54,309 bases of DNA, taken from NCBI GenBank assembly GCA_902601765.1, contig CACKOO010000006.1, positions 1 to 54,309 of the forward strand. The letters run 5' to 3'. Positions 36,044 to 46,326 of this stretch are shown one piece after another. Source of the stretch: Hydrogenophilales bacterium. GTDB lineage: Bacteria; Pseudomonadota; Gammaproteobacteria; Burkholderiales; Eutrophovitaceae. The position numbers and the translations under genes were made by a program. Numbering within the stretch: position 1 is the stretch's first letter; each line of letters starts with the position of its first letter. The notes under the pieces were generated by a model. It saw only the letters and a program-made list of their open reading frames with translations. It had not been told where the DNA came from and ran no database searches.

Positions 36044-38620
36044 TCAATCTTTAACAAGCTGACATAGTTCGTATAGCAATTGGATTGATTCCTTCGGTGA
36101 TATGTCGTCCGGTTTAATGGTTTTAATTCTCCTAATTGCCGGATGATCTAATGGGTCCCCAGTGTTGGATTTTGATATTAATGGTGTGCTGAATAGATCT
36201 TTTTGTGGGCTACTACTAGATGCTTTAACCTCCAAGTTAAGTAGGGATTCTTTTGCATTTTTCAAGACAGGTTGAGGTAAACCGGCAAGTCTTGCAACTT
36301 CTATTCCATAACTTTGTGAAGCAGCTCCTTCAGTGATTGTATGCAGGAAAACAACTCCATCGTTATATTTTTTTGCCGCGACATGAACATTCTTAACTGT
36401 TGAGTATTTTTGAGCGAGACGTGTTAATTCAAAATAGTGAGTAGCAAATAGGGTTAAGGGCTTTGTTTTATTTGTAAGGTAAACAGCAATCGCAGACGCT
36501 AGTGCCTGGCCATCAAGGGTGGATGTTCCACGTCCTATTTCATCCATTAGGACTAAAGACTTTGTAGAGCTATTATTTAAAATATTAGCCGACTCGACCA
36601 TCTCAACCATAAACGTTGATTGTCCACTTGATATGTCGTCAGATGCTCCTATTCTGGTGAATATTTGATCAAAGTCTCCCACAAGAGCCGATTTGGCAGG
36701 AACAAAGCTTCCGATATGTGCCATCAATACAATTATTGCAGTCTGCCTCATAAAGGTAGATTTGCCACCCATGTTTGGGCCAGTTATAAGTAGCAATCGC
36801 TCTTTACCATCCAAATGAATGGAGTTGGGAATAAAGTTATCCATTTGAGTTTCGATTACTGGGTGCCGGCCGTCTGTAATATGGAGTTCACTATCAGGCG
36901 AAAATTTAGGACGGCAATACCCACGTCTTAGCGATACTCCAGATAACGCGACTAAACCATCTATTTCTGAAACACCCTGAGCCACTTTTTTCAATTCAGG
37001 AAGGTACTGGATCAATTCCGATAAAATACTTTCATACAATTCTTTTTCTAATTTAATGGAATTTGTTTTTGCAGAAAGCGCTTTCACTTCAAATTCTTTT
37101 AGTTGAGGTGTAATGTATCTTTCAACATTTTTTAGAGTTTGTCGTCTCGAGTAGTGAATGGGGAGGTCCTCCGTCTTCGAGCGCGGTACCTCTATAAAAA
37201 AGCCGTGCACGCGATTGTACTCAACACGTAGGTTTTGAATGCCAGTTGTCTTTTTCTCGCGAGTTTCCATTTCACTTAAGAATTGACCACTTTGGGTTTG
37301 GATTTTTCTCAAATCATCTAAACCTTTATTAAAATTATGGTTAATTACATTACCCTCGCGAATGCTGGTTGCTGGTTCTGGCAATATGCAATCTTGTAGG
37401 AAAGATCCTAATATAGGATTAATTGCCAGACTTCGAGTTAAATGAAGAACATAGTTTGCCCCACATTTATTGAGGTTTTCTTTCAAGTCAGGCAATAATT
37501 TTAAAGAATCCCGCAAGCCAGAAAGATCCCTAGGTCGGGCGGTACCTAATGAGATTCGCGACGTAATACGTTCGATATCTACCAGTTTTTTCAGTATTAC
37601 CTCTACAGGAAATAGCAGTGATGAGTTCTGGTCGAGGGTTAGCGCCTCTATGGCATCGAGTCGAAGTTCAAGCTTTTTATGATCCCTTCTGGGGTGGTGA
37701 AGCTCGTTTCGTAACCACCGGCTTCCCATGCCTGAGCAACATTTATCAAGAAGTGAAAATAGCGTAGGTTCACGGGCACCATGAACGGTCTGGGTAATTT
37801 CTAAATTTTGAGACGTATTACGATCGAGCTTTAAGTAACTAGAATCACTTTCCACAGTAATTGTGGATAGATGGTTAATTTTTTTTCCTTGGGTCTGGGT
37901 TGCATAATTCAGTACCACGCCAGCAGCTGTAATGCCCGAGGATAAATTCTCGCAACCGATAGAGGATAGCGAGCTGGTATTAAATTGTTTTTTTAGTAGC
38001 CTCTTTGATTTTGTATTATCGAATTCACGTGCAGCAATTTCCGTTTTAGTGATTTTTTTTAATTTTAGATCTGTTAGGTTTTCATCTTTATCTGATATCA
38101 GAACTTCAGTTGGCTGAATCCTAGATATTACAGAATACAATTGATTTTCTTGAGTTTCTTGAACAAAAAAATTACCGCTTGATAATGAAAGCCAAGCGAT
38201 TCCTACGCACTTTTCGCCCCTGGCGATCGCTGCAACAATATTATTACGTTTTTGATCAAGAAATGCAGAGTCAGTTAAGGTTCCTGGCGTTACGACTTTT
38301 ACCACTTTTCTTTCAAGAGGTCCTTTTTGAGTCGCATTCCCGATTTGTTCACATATGGCAATCGACTCTCCCAAATGAAGTAATTTAGCCAGGTACTGGT
38401 CAGCCGCATGAAATGGAACGCCGGCCATAGGGATTGGTTTGTCGTTCGACTTGCCGCGACTTGTTAAGGTGATTCCTAGAAGTTTTGACGCACGTTGGGC
38501 ATCTTCAAAAAAAAGTTCATAAAAGTCACCCATCCGATAAAACAGCAAGTAGTTACTGTGCTTAGATTTAATTTCCAGATACTGCTTTATCATTGGAGTG
38601 TGCTGTACGGGTTTAATCAT
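36044..38620 (-). CDS. mutS: DNA mismatch repair protein MutS
   Basis: An 858-residue protein of full MutS length. The mismatch-binding Phe-x-Glu occurs in [12 protein letters not shown] (Phe33, Glu35). The ATPase domain has [27 protein letters not shown] and FATHYFELT; the last part carries the helix-turn-helix dimer motif. It binds mismatches and recruits MutL. It is convergent with mltB, 20 bases apart. Confidence 0.98.
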   Translation of the reverse strand: MIKPVQHTPMIKQYLEIKSKHSNYLLFYRMGDFYELFFEDAQRASKLLGITLTSRGKSNDKPIPMAGVPFHAADQYLAKLLHLGESIAICEQIGNATQKGPLERKVVKVVTPGTLTDSAFLDQKRNNIVAAIARGEKCVGIAWLSLSSGNFFVQETQENQLYSVISRIQPTEVLISDKDENLTDLKLKKITKTEIAAREFDNTKSKRLLKKQFNTSSLSSIGCENLSSGITAAGVVLNYATQTQGKKINHLSTITVESDSSYLKLDRNTSQNLEITQTVHGAREPTLFSLLDKCCSGMGSRWLRNELHHPRRDHKKLELRLDAIEALTLDQNSSLLFPVEVILKKLVDIERITSRISLGTARPRDLSGLRDSLKLLPDLKENLNKCGANYVLHLTRSLAINPILGSFLQDCILPEPATSIREGNVINHNFNKGLDDLRKIQTQSGQFLSEMETREKKTTGIQNLRVEYNRVHGFFIEVPRSKTEDLPIHYSRRQTLKNVERYITPQLKEFEVKALSAKTNSIKLEKELYESILSELIQYLPELKKVAQGVSEIDGLVALSGVSLRRGYCRPKFSPDSELHITDGRHPVIETQMDNFIPNSIHLDGKERLLLITGPNMGGKSTFMRQTAIIVLMAHIGSFVPAKSALVGDFDQIFTRIGASDDISSGQSTFMVEMVESANILNNSSTKSLVLMDEIGRGTSTLDGQALASAIAVYLTNKTKPLTLFATHYFELTRLAQKYSTVKNVHVAAKKYNDGVVFLHTITEGAASQSYGIEVARLAGLPQPVLKNAKESLLNLEVKASSSSPQKDLFSTPLISKSNTGDPLDHPAIRRIKTIKPDDISPKESIQLLYELCQLVKD

Positions 38621-38740
38621 TGATCATAACTTTATTATTCTAAATATTAATTCACATGCCTGTTACATTCTAAAGTAATTTGTATTTCATTAGCTTTAAT
38701 AATATTCTTAGTCTAGTTGGATTAAAAAGCAAGGACGCAA

Positions 38741-38995
38741 ATGAAATTTTTATTTAATAGGACAATCAATAACCGTTTAGCAGTTGGAGACGAAGAAATA
38801 TCAACGACTGGTTTGCTTTTCCCTTCTTTTGTTAAGACAATGGGTCAGCTTTTTTCGAATTACGGAGGTCAGCCGCTAAGAGATATAAATATTGTCAGAG
38901 TAACTGCAATTGTAGCTAGTATTGCGGTTTTTATTGGGATAGGGATCTCTATTGCACTAATGCTAGTCGATCTATTCGCTGTCATGTTTGCTTAA
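38741..38995 (+). CDS. Small hypothetical membrane protein
   Basis: An 84-residue protein with a soluble N-terminal half and one long hydrophobic segment at the C-terminus (ITAIVASIAVFIGIGIS-like). I do not recognise a family. AAGCAAGGACGC before the ATG is an acceptable ribosome site. It is divergent from mutS, and its 120-base leader also serves mutS. Confidence 0.55.
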   Translation: MKFLFNRTINNRLAVGDEEISTTGLLFPSFVKTMGQLFSNYGGQPLRDINIVRVTAIVASIAVFIGIGISIALMLVDLFAVMFA

Positions 38996-39369
38996 GCTCC
39001 GATTCACAACGCGGTTTCTGATTTTTAGTGGTTTTTGTACCTCGGTCGTATAAGATAGCCGTTTATGTAACAGCTTGCACCAAGGCTACAACGACCCCGT
39101 TATTACCGGGAGACCTTGGGCTCGTGCCAATTATGAAAAATCTCACACGTAAAATTTGTCTGTGTGTAACGACATTACAATGATTTCTAAATTGGTATTG
39201 TTAGCGATTGAATTAATTTTTTATCGTTGTCCTCGGATTTTCAGCTATTCTAGTAGAACTCGAAATAAAATTTTTTTCAATATTAAAAATTAAATTCTTC
39301 AGTCGCGATGTCGATATTCTACTTATTGTATTTTGCTACATAAAATTATTCTTATGGGATGGTGCTTTT
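38996..39369. other. Intergenic region, 374 bases, with one strong hairpin
   Basis: No open frame of note. The only structure I can support is the hairpin at 39077-39121. The rest is AT-rich. A structured RNA is possible but not shown. Confidence 0.4.
39077..39121. other. Stable hairpin, possible structured RNA or regulatory element
   Basis: GC-A-CCAAGG (39077-39085) pairs with CCTTGG-GC (39114-39121) with one bulged base, and inside this CCC and GGG can form a second short stem. No T run follows, so it is not a plain terminator. The strand of transcription is unknown. Confidence 0.35.
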
Positions 39370-39801
39370 TTGATAGATGCGAATAGTTATATCAGGGTAC
39401 TTACATTGTCTTTTGCAATTTTGACTGGTGTGTTTTGGTCTTATTCTAGCCTTGCAAATTGGAATATTATTACGGAATCTAGTCATGGAAGTAAAAGTTT
39501 TGTCGATTTTGACTCCATTGTTTTAAAACGTTGTGGTTTTTCACTGCAATTTGGGTGCAGAAGATTCTCGGAGTTAATCGATTATGACAAGCCAGGATTT
39601 TCGGGAGAGCTATCAACTAGATCTTTAGTTGAATATGATTGTAAACGGAAAGTTTGGCGTTTAATCAGTAGCAAAAGTTTTTCCCAAAATATGGCTAGAG
39701 GCCAGGTTGTATCGAATAATTCCGTAAAATCTGTTTGGAAAAATATTCCTATGCAATCACTAGAAAGTTTGAAATTCTCGCTTGTTTGCAATCAAAATTA
39801 A
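39370..39801 (+). CDS. Small secreted protein, surface-adhesin-E-like family (copy C)
   Basis: A 143-residue protein starting at TTG 39370. Signal peptide to about SSLAN, then NWNIITESSHGSKSFVDFD. It shares the family pattern (Trp start, ESxxG, VEYDC, Trp-Arg-Leu, final VC) but has an inserted stretch with RCGFSLQFGCRRF that adds two cysteines. That could be an extra disulfide. The start codon is not strong. It lies 215 bases before copy D and may be an ancient tandem duplicate of it. Confidence 0.65.
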   Translation: MIDANSYIRVLTLSFAILTGVFWSYSSLANWNIITESSHGSKSFVDFDSIVLKRCGFSLQFGCRRFSELIDYDKPGFSGELSTRSLVEYDCKRKVWRLISSKSFSQNMARGQVVSNNSVKSVWKNIPMQSLESLKFSLVCNQN

Positions 39802-40016
39802 GCTGGGAGAAAAGAATTATATTTGGGAGTGCTATATCTGTGACTTCTAAGTTATTTTTCATTGGAACGTTGTTGGTGGGGTTGATGCCCAATTTTTTCG
39901 GGAAAAAGATGTGTCGAGACTTGAGGTTTTTAGTTTGAGAACTGAGGGAGGTGTTTACCGTAAATTATTTTTGGTTAAATGTATATTTTAAGAAAAAATA
40001 TTCAGAGGAGACCCGA

Positions 40017-40394
40017 ATGTTAAAATTTTTAATGTTAGTTCTGGCAATTGGCCTTTCATCGGTAAGGGCGGATTGGGAATTAATAAGTACTACCGATAGT
40101 GCTCACATATATATTGATAGAGATAGTATACAGTTTAGTGAAACAACCGGTAGCGTCTGGGAAATACAAAATTTGCAAGGGTATGACGATGATGACTGGC
40201 TTTCGTATCGATATTTATCACAATATGACTGTTTTAACAGGCGCTGGATGTACTCTGCTTTTACTAAGCATGATGGGCCTATGGCAACTGGAGAGATAAT
40301 AACTAGAACTAGTAAGGCAAGCAATTGGCTCATCATACCCCCCAACACTCCAGCTGCCACGGTATTTAAAATTGTTTGTTCAGTAAAGGACTGA
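40017..40394 (+). CDS. Small secreted protein, surface-adhesin-E-like family (copy D)
   Basis: A 125-residue protein from ATG 40017 behind GAGGAG. Signal peptide to VRA, mature DWELISTTDSAHIYID. Family marks: VWEIQNLQ, RYLSQYDC, MATGEI, WLIIPPNTP, IVC. It is nearest to copy B (25860). The two cysteines are conserved across all copies. Function unknown; it is convergent with suhB. Confidence 0.72.
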   Translation: MLKFLMLVLAIGLSSVRADWELISTTDSAHIYIDRDSIQFSETTGSVWEIQNLQGYDDDDWLSYRYLSQYDCFNRRWMYSAFTKHDGPMATGEIITRTSKASNWLIIPPNTPAATVFKIVCSVKD

Positions 40395-40427
40395 GAAGGT
40401 TCTGTTTAGAGAGAGCCGGTATGGTTT

Positions 40428-41231
40428 TTAATTTTCGTTTTTTAATTCTTGAGTGATATAAGGTTTAATAGTTTGTAATAGTTGCCCAAATATTTTGGGA
40501 TTTCCAGCAATAATTCGACCATTTTCAAGATATTGGTTTTCTCCTTCGAGGTCTCCGACCAAACCTCCGGCTTCCTGCACCAATAAAACGCCAGCGGCCA
40601 TATCCCATGGAGACAACCCTATTTCCCAAAATCCGTCTAACCTGCCGGCGGCCACGGATGCCAAGTCCAGTGCCGCAGCTCCAGGTCTCCTTACTCCCGC
40701 ACAACTTTTCATCATATCTCTTAGCATCGATAGGTAGGCAACATTGTGTTCAAACATTCTGAAAGGAAACCCTGTCCCTATTAACCCATCTATTAGTTTA
40801 TCCCGACGAGATACACGAAGACGCCGTTCATTCAAAAAAGCACCTTCCCCACGAGATGCCACATACAAATCATTACGAGTTGGGTCGTAAATAACTCCAA
40901 TTTGAATACTATCTTTATGCATAAGAGCAATGGAGACACAATAAATCGGTAGCCCATGCAAAAAATTAGTTGTCCCATCTAAAGGATCTATTATCCACAC
41001 GTAGTCAGAATTTCCAGATTTGCCACTTTCTTCTGCTAGAATAGCGTGGTCAGGAAAAGAATCTTTTAAAACGCCAATTATTGCGTCTTCAGCAGTCTTG
41101 TCGACTTCAGAAACCAAGTCGTTTAGGCTTTTGTGCCTAACGGTTAAAAGGTCTAGTCTGTCAGACGATCTATTAATAATGTCTCCTGCTTTTCTAGCAG
41201 CTTTTACGGCGATATTTAGGGCGGGATGCAT
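40428..41231 (-). CDS. suhB: Inositol-1-monophosphatase SuhB
   Basis: A 267-residue metal-dependent phosphatase of the IMPase family. [22 protein letters not shown] and SPWDMAAG are the metal- and phosphate-binding motifs. In E. coli SuhB also binds RNA polymerase and acts in rRNA antitermination. It is divergent from trmJ, as in E. coli and many gammaproteobacteria, which supports the name. Confidence 0.95.
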   Translation of the reverse strand: MHPALNIAVKAARKAGDIINRSSDRLDLLTVRHKSLNDLVSEVDKTAEDAIIGVLKDSFPDHAILAEESGKSGNSDYVWIIDPLDGTTNFLHGLPIYCVSIALMHKDSIQIGVIYDPTRNDLYVASRGEGAFLNERRLRVSRRDKLIDGLIGTGFPFRMFEHNVAYLSMLRDMMKSCAGVRRPGAAALDLASVAAGRLDGFWEIGLSPWDMAAGVLLVQEAGGLVGDLEGENQYLENGRIIAGNPKIFGQLLQTIKPYITQELKNEN

Positions 41232-41274
41232 GTTTGAGAAATCCTTCTTATGGTTGATAGGAGTATTGTATTCG

Positions 41275-41994
41275 ATGAATTGGTTTGACGCACTTAATAA
41301 AGTACGAATAATTCTTTGTAGGCCTAGTCACCCAGGGAATGTCGGTTCGGTGGCGCGAGCAATGAAAAATATGGGGCTGAAAAAATTATATTTGATTCAG
41401 CCAAAAGATTTTCCAAGTCATATATCCGATGCCAATGCTGCGGGCGCTTTGGATATTTTGCAAAATGCGGTGGTTACTGATTCCTTGGATTTAGGTCTGG
41501 AAGGAACTGTTTTTGCTGTTGGAACATCCTGTCGGCGACGGTCTTTGACTCCTGAAAAGCTTACCTGCAGAGATGCAATAGGTAGAGTTGCTCGAGAGTT
41601 TTATGGCGAAGGGGACGTAGCGTTGGTGTTTGGGAATGAACGAAACGGTTTATCAATCGAGGAGCTGGGTAAGTGCCACGTACTAGCTACCATCCCGTCA
41701 AGCGATGCTTATTCCTCGTTGAACCTGTCTCATGCGGTGCAAATATTTTGTTACGAGATTTTCCAATTAAAAAACACTTTGGGCCGTCAACCTTTTTTGG
41801 AAAAGAATTTCGGGCATCATGAAGATGTAGAGCTTTGCCTGCGAAAGTTTGAAAATGTGATGAAAGGGTCAGGATTTCTTAAGCCAGGAGCAGAAGGAAA
41901 AGTCATGGAAAGACTCCAAAGATTATTTAGAAGAACTCGGATTGAAAAAGAAGAAATTGATATACTGCTCGGATTTCTAAAAACAATACGTTAG
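41275..41994 (+). CDS. trmJ: tRNA (cytidine/uridine-2'-O-)-methyltransferase TrmJ
   Basis: A 239-residue SPOUT (SpoU) methyltransferase that methylates the 2'-OH of tRNA position 32. [20 protein letters not shown] near the N-terminus, [10 protein letters not shown] and [17 protein letters not shown] form the knotted SAM site. ATG 41275 is preferred to a frame that runs far upstream over suhB; AGGAG lies about 11 bases before it. It stands before cysE and iscR, the usual gammaproteobacterial place. Confidence 0.94.
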   Translation: MNWFDALNKVRIILCRPSHPGNVGSVARAMKNMGLKKLYLIQPKDFPSHISDANAAGALDILQNAVVTDSLDLGLEGTVFAVGTSCRRRSLTPEKLTCRDAIGRVAREFYGEGDVALVFGNERNGLSIEELGKCHVLATIPSSDAYSSLNLSHAVQIFCYEIFQLKNTLGRQPFLEKNFGHHEDVELCLRKFENVMKGSGFLKPGAEGKVMERLQRLFRRTRIEKEEIDILLGFLKTIR

Positions 41995-42047
41995 ACCCTA
42001 TACTTTGATTAAAACGAATCTCATGATGTGGGAATAAAAGGATGCAT

Positions 42048-42785
42048 ATGTTTGAAAGATTAAACGAAGATTTATTGGTCGTATTTGATAGAGATCCTGC
42101 GGCTAAAACGAGATTGGAGATTATTACTTGCTATGCTGGGTTCCACGCTGTGATATTTCACAGGGTATCTCACAAAATATGGAAAAAAGGGTTTTTTTGG
42201 CCTGCCAGATTTTTATCTCATTTCGCAAGGTGGATTACGGGAATCGAAATTCATCCTGGAGCAAAGATTGGCAAAAGATTTTTTATCGATCACGGTATGG
42301 GGGTGGTGATAGGCGAAACATCAGAAATAGGAGATGATTGCACTATTTACCATGGGGTCACCTTGGGGGGTACGAGTTGGCAAAAAGGGAAGAGACACCC
42401 CTCTTTAGGAGATAATGTCATCGTAGGTGCCGGTGCAAAAATTCTTGGCCCAATATCCATAGGTAATCAGGCAAAAATCGGCTCTAACGCTGTTGTGGTT
42501 AGAGATGTTCCAGATAGGGCTACAGCGGTAGGAATTCCAGCAAGGATTCTTGATTCGGACCTCAAACAAACTAGAGAACAGACAGCAGAAAACATGGGGT
42601 TTTCTGCATATGCAATTAGTAGTGATGATGACGATCCAATGGTTAAGGCGGTTCATGGCTTGATTGATAATGCCGCAGAAAACGCTGAGCGTATCCAGGA
42701 AATTTTGCGTTATTTAAAAAAATTAGGAAATGATGGGGTGACAGACGAAATTTCCACTGACAGGCCACAGGGGAGTGACAAATAG
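42048..42785 (+). CDS. cysE: Serine O-acetyltransferase CysE
   Basis: A 245-residue enzyme from ATG 42048, with AAAAGG at workable spacing; ATG 42042 would add two residues. It makes O-acetylserine from serine and acetyl-CoA for cysteine synthesis. The left-handed hexapeptide repeats and the catalytic region are clear ([24 protein letters not shown]). The C-terminal tail after the helix is longer than in E. coli. Lying before iscR, it ties cysteine supply to Fe-S assembly. Its stop overlaps the first IscR site. Confidence 0.95.
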   Translation: MFERLNEDLLVVFDRDPAAKTRLEIITCYAGFHAVIFHRVSHKIWKKGFFWPARFLSHFARWITGIEIHPGAKIGKRFFIDHGMGVVIGETSEIGDDCTIYHGVTLGGTSWQKGKRHPSLGDNVIVGAGAKILGPISIGNQAKIGSNAVVVRDVPDRATAVGIPARILDSDLKQTREQTAENMGFSAYAISSDDDDPMVKAVHGLIDNAAENAERIQEILRYLKKLGNDGVTDEISTDRPQGSDK

Positions 42786-42825
42786 TTGACTAAAATGGTC
42801 AGATATTAGTATACTTGACTATAAT
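42782..42825 (+). promoter_or_regulatory. iscR promoter with tandem IscR (type 1) sites
   Basis: A 25-base segment 42782-42806 fits the E. coli type 1 IscR consensus: ATAGTTGACT, a short A/T spacer, then GGTCAGATAT. A second, weaker site begins at 42811 (ATACTTGACT). TTGACT (42786-42791) and TATACT (42810-42815), 18 apart, form a promoter; a perfect TATAAT also lies at 42820-42825. [2Fe-2S]-IscR would block this promoter, as at E. coli iscR. Confidence 0.72.
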
Positions 42826-42877
42826 GATGGGGATTAGAAAACAATTGTAGTCATAACGTAATTTAGTTGGGTTAAAT

Positions 42878-43372
42878 ATGAGATTAACTACAAAAGGTAG
42901 ATTCGCAGTTACAGCCATGGCTGATATGGCTAATCAAAGCCACTCAAAGCCAATATCACTTATGGAAATAAGTGGAAGGCAACAAATATCGTTATCATAT
43001 CTCGAACAGCTTTTTAGTAAGCTGCGAAAAAAAAAATTAGTAGTAAGTGTTAGAGGGCCCGGTGGAGGTTACAGGCTTGGAAAGGATCCTTTTAAAATTT
43101 CCCTGGTAGAGATCATGTCGGCCGTTGATGAGAAATTAGATGCCACTCAATGTGGTGGCAAGGAGAATTGTAAAGCTGAGGACAAATGTTTAACTCATGA
43201 TCTCTGGATAGGGTTAAATAAACAAATTTTCGGCTACTTAGAAGGGATTAAGTTAGGAACTTTGGTTAGTAATAATGACTCTTCTTCCTTAAGTACAAAA
43301 AAAAGCGGTAAACACGTGCATATGGTGGTTAGCAAAATAAACTTCCCTAAATTTAATCAAAATGAATTCTGA
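42878..43372 (+). CDS. iscR: Fe-S cluster assembly transcriptional regulator IscR
   Basis: A 164-residue Rrf2-family protein with an N-terminal winged helix (residues about 1-70, ISLSYLEQLFSKLRK as recognition part, then GPGGGYRL). Cys92, Cys98, Cys104 and His107 stand at exactly the E. coli IscR ligand positions, so it should hold a [2Fe-2S] cluster and sense cluster status. It opens the Fe-S operon and overlaps the iscS start by 11 bases. The type 1 sites upstream indicate autoregulation. Confidence 0.96.
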   Translation: MRLTTKGRFAVTAMADMANQSHSKPISLMEISGRQQISLSYLEQLFSKLRKKKLVVSVRGPGGGYRLGKDPFKISLVEIMSAVDEKLDATQCGGKENCKAEDKCLTHDLWIGLNKQIFGYLEGIKLGTLVSNNDSSSLSTKKSGKHVHMVVSKINFPKFNQNEF

Positions 43373-44513
43373 ATACGTCTACTTTGATCATAACTCGACG
43401 ACTCCCATCGACCCTCGTGTTCTCGAGGACATGTGGAGGTTCTTTGGAACTAACTATGGGAATGCTTCCAGCAGGCATGAGCTTGGGACGGTAGCCCTGA
43501 CAGCAGTCGAGAGCGCAAGAGAACAGGTGGCAGGTTTGGTGGGGGTCGAAAAAAAACAAGTAATCTTTACATCCGGTGGTACCGAAGCCAACAATTTTGT
43601 CATCAAAGGGTTTGGTGCTAACCGAGAACCAGGAATCGTAGCGATCTCCAGTATTGAGCATCCTTGTGTCAAAAAAGCGGCCTTCGACCTAGTTAGACAT
43701 GGTTGGGAAGTTGTGCAGATCCCGGTTACAGATACGGGAGTGACAAAGGTGTCGGATGTAGAGGAGGTTTTAGAACAGAAAATAGGATTGATATCAGTGA
43801 TGACTGCCAACAATGAAACAGGGGTCTGTCAACCTGTGAAACAGATTTCAAATATTGCGAGAAGAAAAGGAGTTTTTGTACATACGGATGCTGTTCAAGC
43901 TTTAGGAAAAATTCCTGTTTCTTTCGAGGAACTTGGTGTAAACGGTATGTCAATATCAGCCCACAAATTAAACGGTCCTAAGGGTATTGGTGCCCTGATT
44001 CTAGACAAAAAATCGACACTGCAGCCATTAATAAATGGTGGAGGACATGAAGACGGGATGCGATCGGGTACATTGAATGTGCCGGCCATCGTAGGCTTCG
44101 GGGTGGCTTGCGAGTTAGCAAAACTAGGGCTTAGCACTCGTGAACCAAGCTCCTCTATTCTTAGGCAATATCTGGAGGAAAAACTTTCAAGTATGGGGGC
44201 GATTGTCTTTGGACACGAAGAAAAGAGGCTTCCTAATACCAGTTATTTCACGATGCCAGGTATTTTTGGAGAGACTTTGGTGATTGAGCTGGATAAATGT
44301 GGATTCGCGGTGTCTAGTGGTGCCGCATGCTCCAGCAATAGTGATGGACCCAGTGAGGTTCTGAGTGCTATGAGAGTTGAAGAGGAAACATCCTTAGGGG
44401 CAGTAAGGGTTAGTTTCGGTATAAACAACACGAAAGAACAAGTTGATAAATTCACTGATGAATTAAATAAAATAGTAAAACGTCTTGGGGCCATGAGCGC
44501 CATAGCTGTATGA
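43362..44513 (+). CDS. iscS: Cysteine desulfurase, IscS/NifS type
   Basis: A 383-residue PLP enzyme that takes sulfur from cysteine and passes it to a scaffold. The PLP lysine is Lys202 (SISAHKLNGPKGIG) and the active-site Cys is Cys323 in the flexible loop SSGAACSSNSDGPS, the class I (IscS/NifS) form. It overlaps iscR. A second desulfurase of class II, sufS, is coded in the same operon, and no IscU, HscA/B or ferredoxin gene follows, so its scaffold partner is probably SufU or SufBCD, by inference. Confidence 0.9.
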   Translation: MNSEYVYFDHNSTTPIDPRVLEDMWRFFGTNYGNASSRHELGTVALTAVESAREQVAGLVGVEKKQVIFTSGGTEANNFVIKGFGANREPGIVAISSIEHPCVKKAAFDLVRHGWEVVQIPVTDTGVTKVSDVEEVLEQKIGLISVMTANNETGVCQPVKQISNIARRKGVFVHTDAVQALGKIPVSFEELGVNGMSISAHKLNGPKGIGALILDKKSTLQPLINGGGHEDGMRSGTLNVPAIVGFGVACELAKLGLSTREPSSSILRQYLEEKLSSMGAIVFGHEEKRLPNTSYFTMPGIFGETLVIELDKCGFAVSSGAACSSNSDGPSEVLSAMRVEEETSLGAVRVSFGINNTKEQVDKFTDELNKIVKRLGAMSAIAV

Positions 44514-44526
44514 AAGGAAATTAATC

Positions 44527-44859
44527 GTGTCGATAACAGTTACTAATAGAGCGGCTAGTCACATTAAAAAAGCGTTGGAGAGAAAAGGAATGTTCGGGTT
44601 GAGGTTGGGAGTTAAAGAAGTGGGGTGTTCTGGCCTAACTTATACATTTGACTACGCTGATGGCATAGAAGAAACAGATGTGACTTTCCACAGTCAAAGT
44701 GTGAACATCGTCGTGGAGAAGAAAAACCTTTCATTTTTGGATGGGGCAGTACTTGATTTTGAGAGGAAGGGTATAAATGAAATGTTCAAGGTAGAAAATC
44801 CAAACGCAGCAGCCACTTGTGGTTGCGGTGAAAGTTTTACTTTAGTCGAACCTGTCTGA
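44527..44859 (+). CDS. A-type Fe-S carrier protein (IscA/SufA family)
   Basis: A 110-residue HesB/IscA-fold protein. Cys34 (EVGCSGLTYTFDY), Cys98 and Cys100 (CGCGESF) are the cluster-binding set of A-type carriers, which pass clusters from the scaffold to target proteins. In this operon it stands between iscS and sufB. Sequence alone does not separate IscA from SufA. The start is GTG with GAAAGGAA upstream. Confidence 0.9.
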   Translation: MSITVTNRAASHIKKALERKGMFGLRLGVKEVGCSGLTYTFDYADGIEETDVTFHSQSVNIVVEKKNLSFLDGAVLDFERKGINEMFKVENPNAAATCGCGESFTLVEPV

Positions 44860-44892
44860 GTTTGGATTTATTTGACGGAGAATGGGAAAATT

Positions 44893-46326
44893 ATGGAAAC
44901 AAAGTTAGAGGCTATAGTAAATCAGCCGTACAAGCACGGTTTCAAAACAAACATTGAATCAGATGTTGTTGCTAAAGGACTTAATGAAGAAGTTATCAGA
45001 TTAATTTCTAGTAAAAAAAATGAACCAGATTGGATGCTAGATTTTAGGATTCGTGCCTTCCGCCATTGGTTAACGTTAAAAGAGCCGACTTGGCCAAACG
45101 TTAAATATCCCAAGATAGATTTTCAAGACATATCTTACTATTCAGCACCTAAGACTAAGAAGAAGAAATCAATGGATGAAGTCGACCCAGAGCTTTTGCG
45201 AACCTTCGAGAAACTTGGGATACCAATGAACGAGAGGGCAGCATTGGCTGGTGTGGCTGTTGATGTGGTTTTTGATAGCGTTTCAGTAACTACCACTTTC
45301 AAAGAAAAACTAGCTAAAGTCGGCATTATCTTTTGTTCTTTTTCTGAGGCTGTTAAAGACCATCCGGAAATTGTAAAGAAATACCTTGGAAGCGTTGTGT
45401 CATATGCGGATAACTTCTATGCGGCTCTTAACTCCGCAGTTTTTTCGGACGGGTCTTTTTGTTATATCCCCAAAGGCGTTTCTTGTCCTATGGATCTTTC
45501 AACTTATTTCCGTATAAACACCGAAGAGTCAGGTCAATTCGAGAGAACGCTAATTATTGCAGAGGAAAATAGTAAGGTAAGTTACTTAGAAGGGTGCACG
45601 GCTCCACAATTTGATACGAACCAGTTACACGCCGCCGTCGTTGAGTTGGTCGCGATGGATAACGCAGATATTAAGTATTCAACGGTACAAAACTGGTACG
45701 CGGGTGATGAAAATGGTAAAGGTGGAATTTATAATTTCGTCACAAAAAGAGGCTTGTGTAAGGGAGTTAATTCAAAAATATCGTGGACTCAAGTGGAAAC
45801 AGGATCTGCAATTACATGGAAGTACCCCTCCTGCGTTTTACTTGGCGATAATTCGGTTGGAGAATTTTATTCTGTTGCTTTAACAAACCATCAGCAGCAG
45901 GCAGATACGGGAACTAAAATGATTCATCTTGGAAAAAATACTCGTAGTAAGATAATCAGCAAAGGTATATCAGCCGGATATTCCAACAATAGCTATCGTG
46001 GACTTGTCAAAGTCGGAAAGAATGCAATGGACGCAAGAAATTTTTCCCAATGTGATTCGATGTTAATCGGAAATAAGAATAGTGCAAACACCTTCCCGTA
46101 TATCCAAGTCGAAAACGATTCCGCAACCGTAGAGCACGAGGCTTCAACTTCAAAAATTGGTGAGGATCAACTTTTTTATTTTGCAAGTCGAGGGATTGAT
46201 ACCGAAGAAGCAGTATCGATGATCATTAATGGTTTTGTCAGTGACGTCTTTATTCATTTGCCGATGGAATTCGCGGTCGAGGCAACTAAGTTGCTTGGTC
46301 TAAAACTGGAGGGAAGCGTTGGATGA
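44893..46326 (+). CDS. sufB: Fe-S assembly scaffold protein SufB
   Basis: A 477-residue SufB from ATG 44893; in-frame TTG 44872 would add seven residues. The C-terminal half is the beta-helix core with [37 protein letters not shown] and the SRGID segment, as in E. coli SufB. SufBCD builds clusters, with SufB receiving sulfur. The sufC start overlaps its stop by four bases. The family cysteine near CTAPQ is present. Confidence 0.96.
   Translation: METKLEAIVNQPYKHGFKTNIESDVVAKGLNEEVIRLISSKKNEPDWMLDFRIRAFRHWLTLKEPTWPNVKYPKIDFQDISYYSAPKTKKKKSMDEVDPELLRTFEKLGIPMNERAALAGVAVDVVFDSVSVTTTFKEKLAKVGIIFCSFSEAVKDHPEIVKKYLGSVVSYADNFYAALNSAVFSDGSFCYIPKGVSCPMDLSTYFRINTEESGQFERTLIIAEENSKVSYLEGCTAPQFDTNQLHAAVVELVAMDNADIKYSTVQNWYAGDENGKGGIYNFVTKRGLCKGVNSKISWTQVETGSAITWKYPSCVLLGDNSVGEFYSVALTNHQQQADTGTKMIHLGKNTRSKIISKGISAGYSNNSYRGLVKVGKNAMDARNFSQCDSMLIGNKNSANTFPYIQVENDSATVEHEASTSKIGEDQLFYFASRGIDTEEAVSMIINGFVSDVFIHLPMEFAVEATKLLGLKLEGSVG

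Noticed and set aside
39839..39937. 32-codon GTG frame between secreted-protein copies C and D
   Set aside because: It has one hydrophobic stretch but no ribosome site and no family match.
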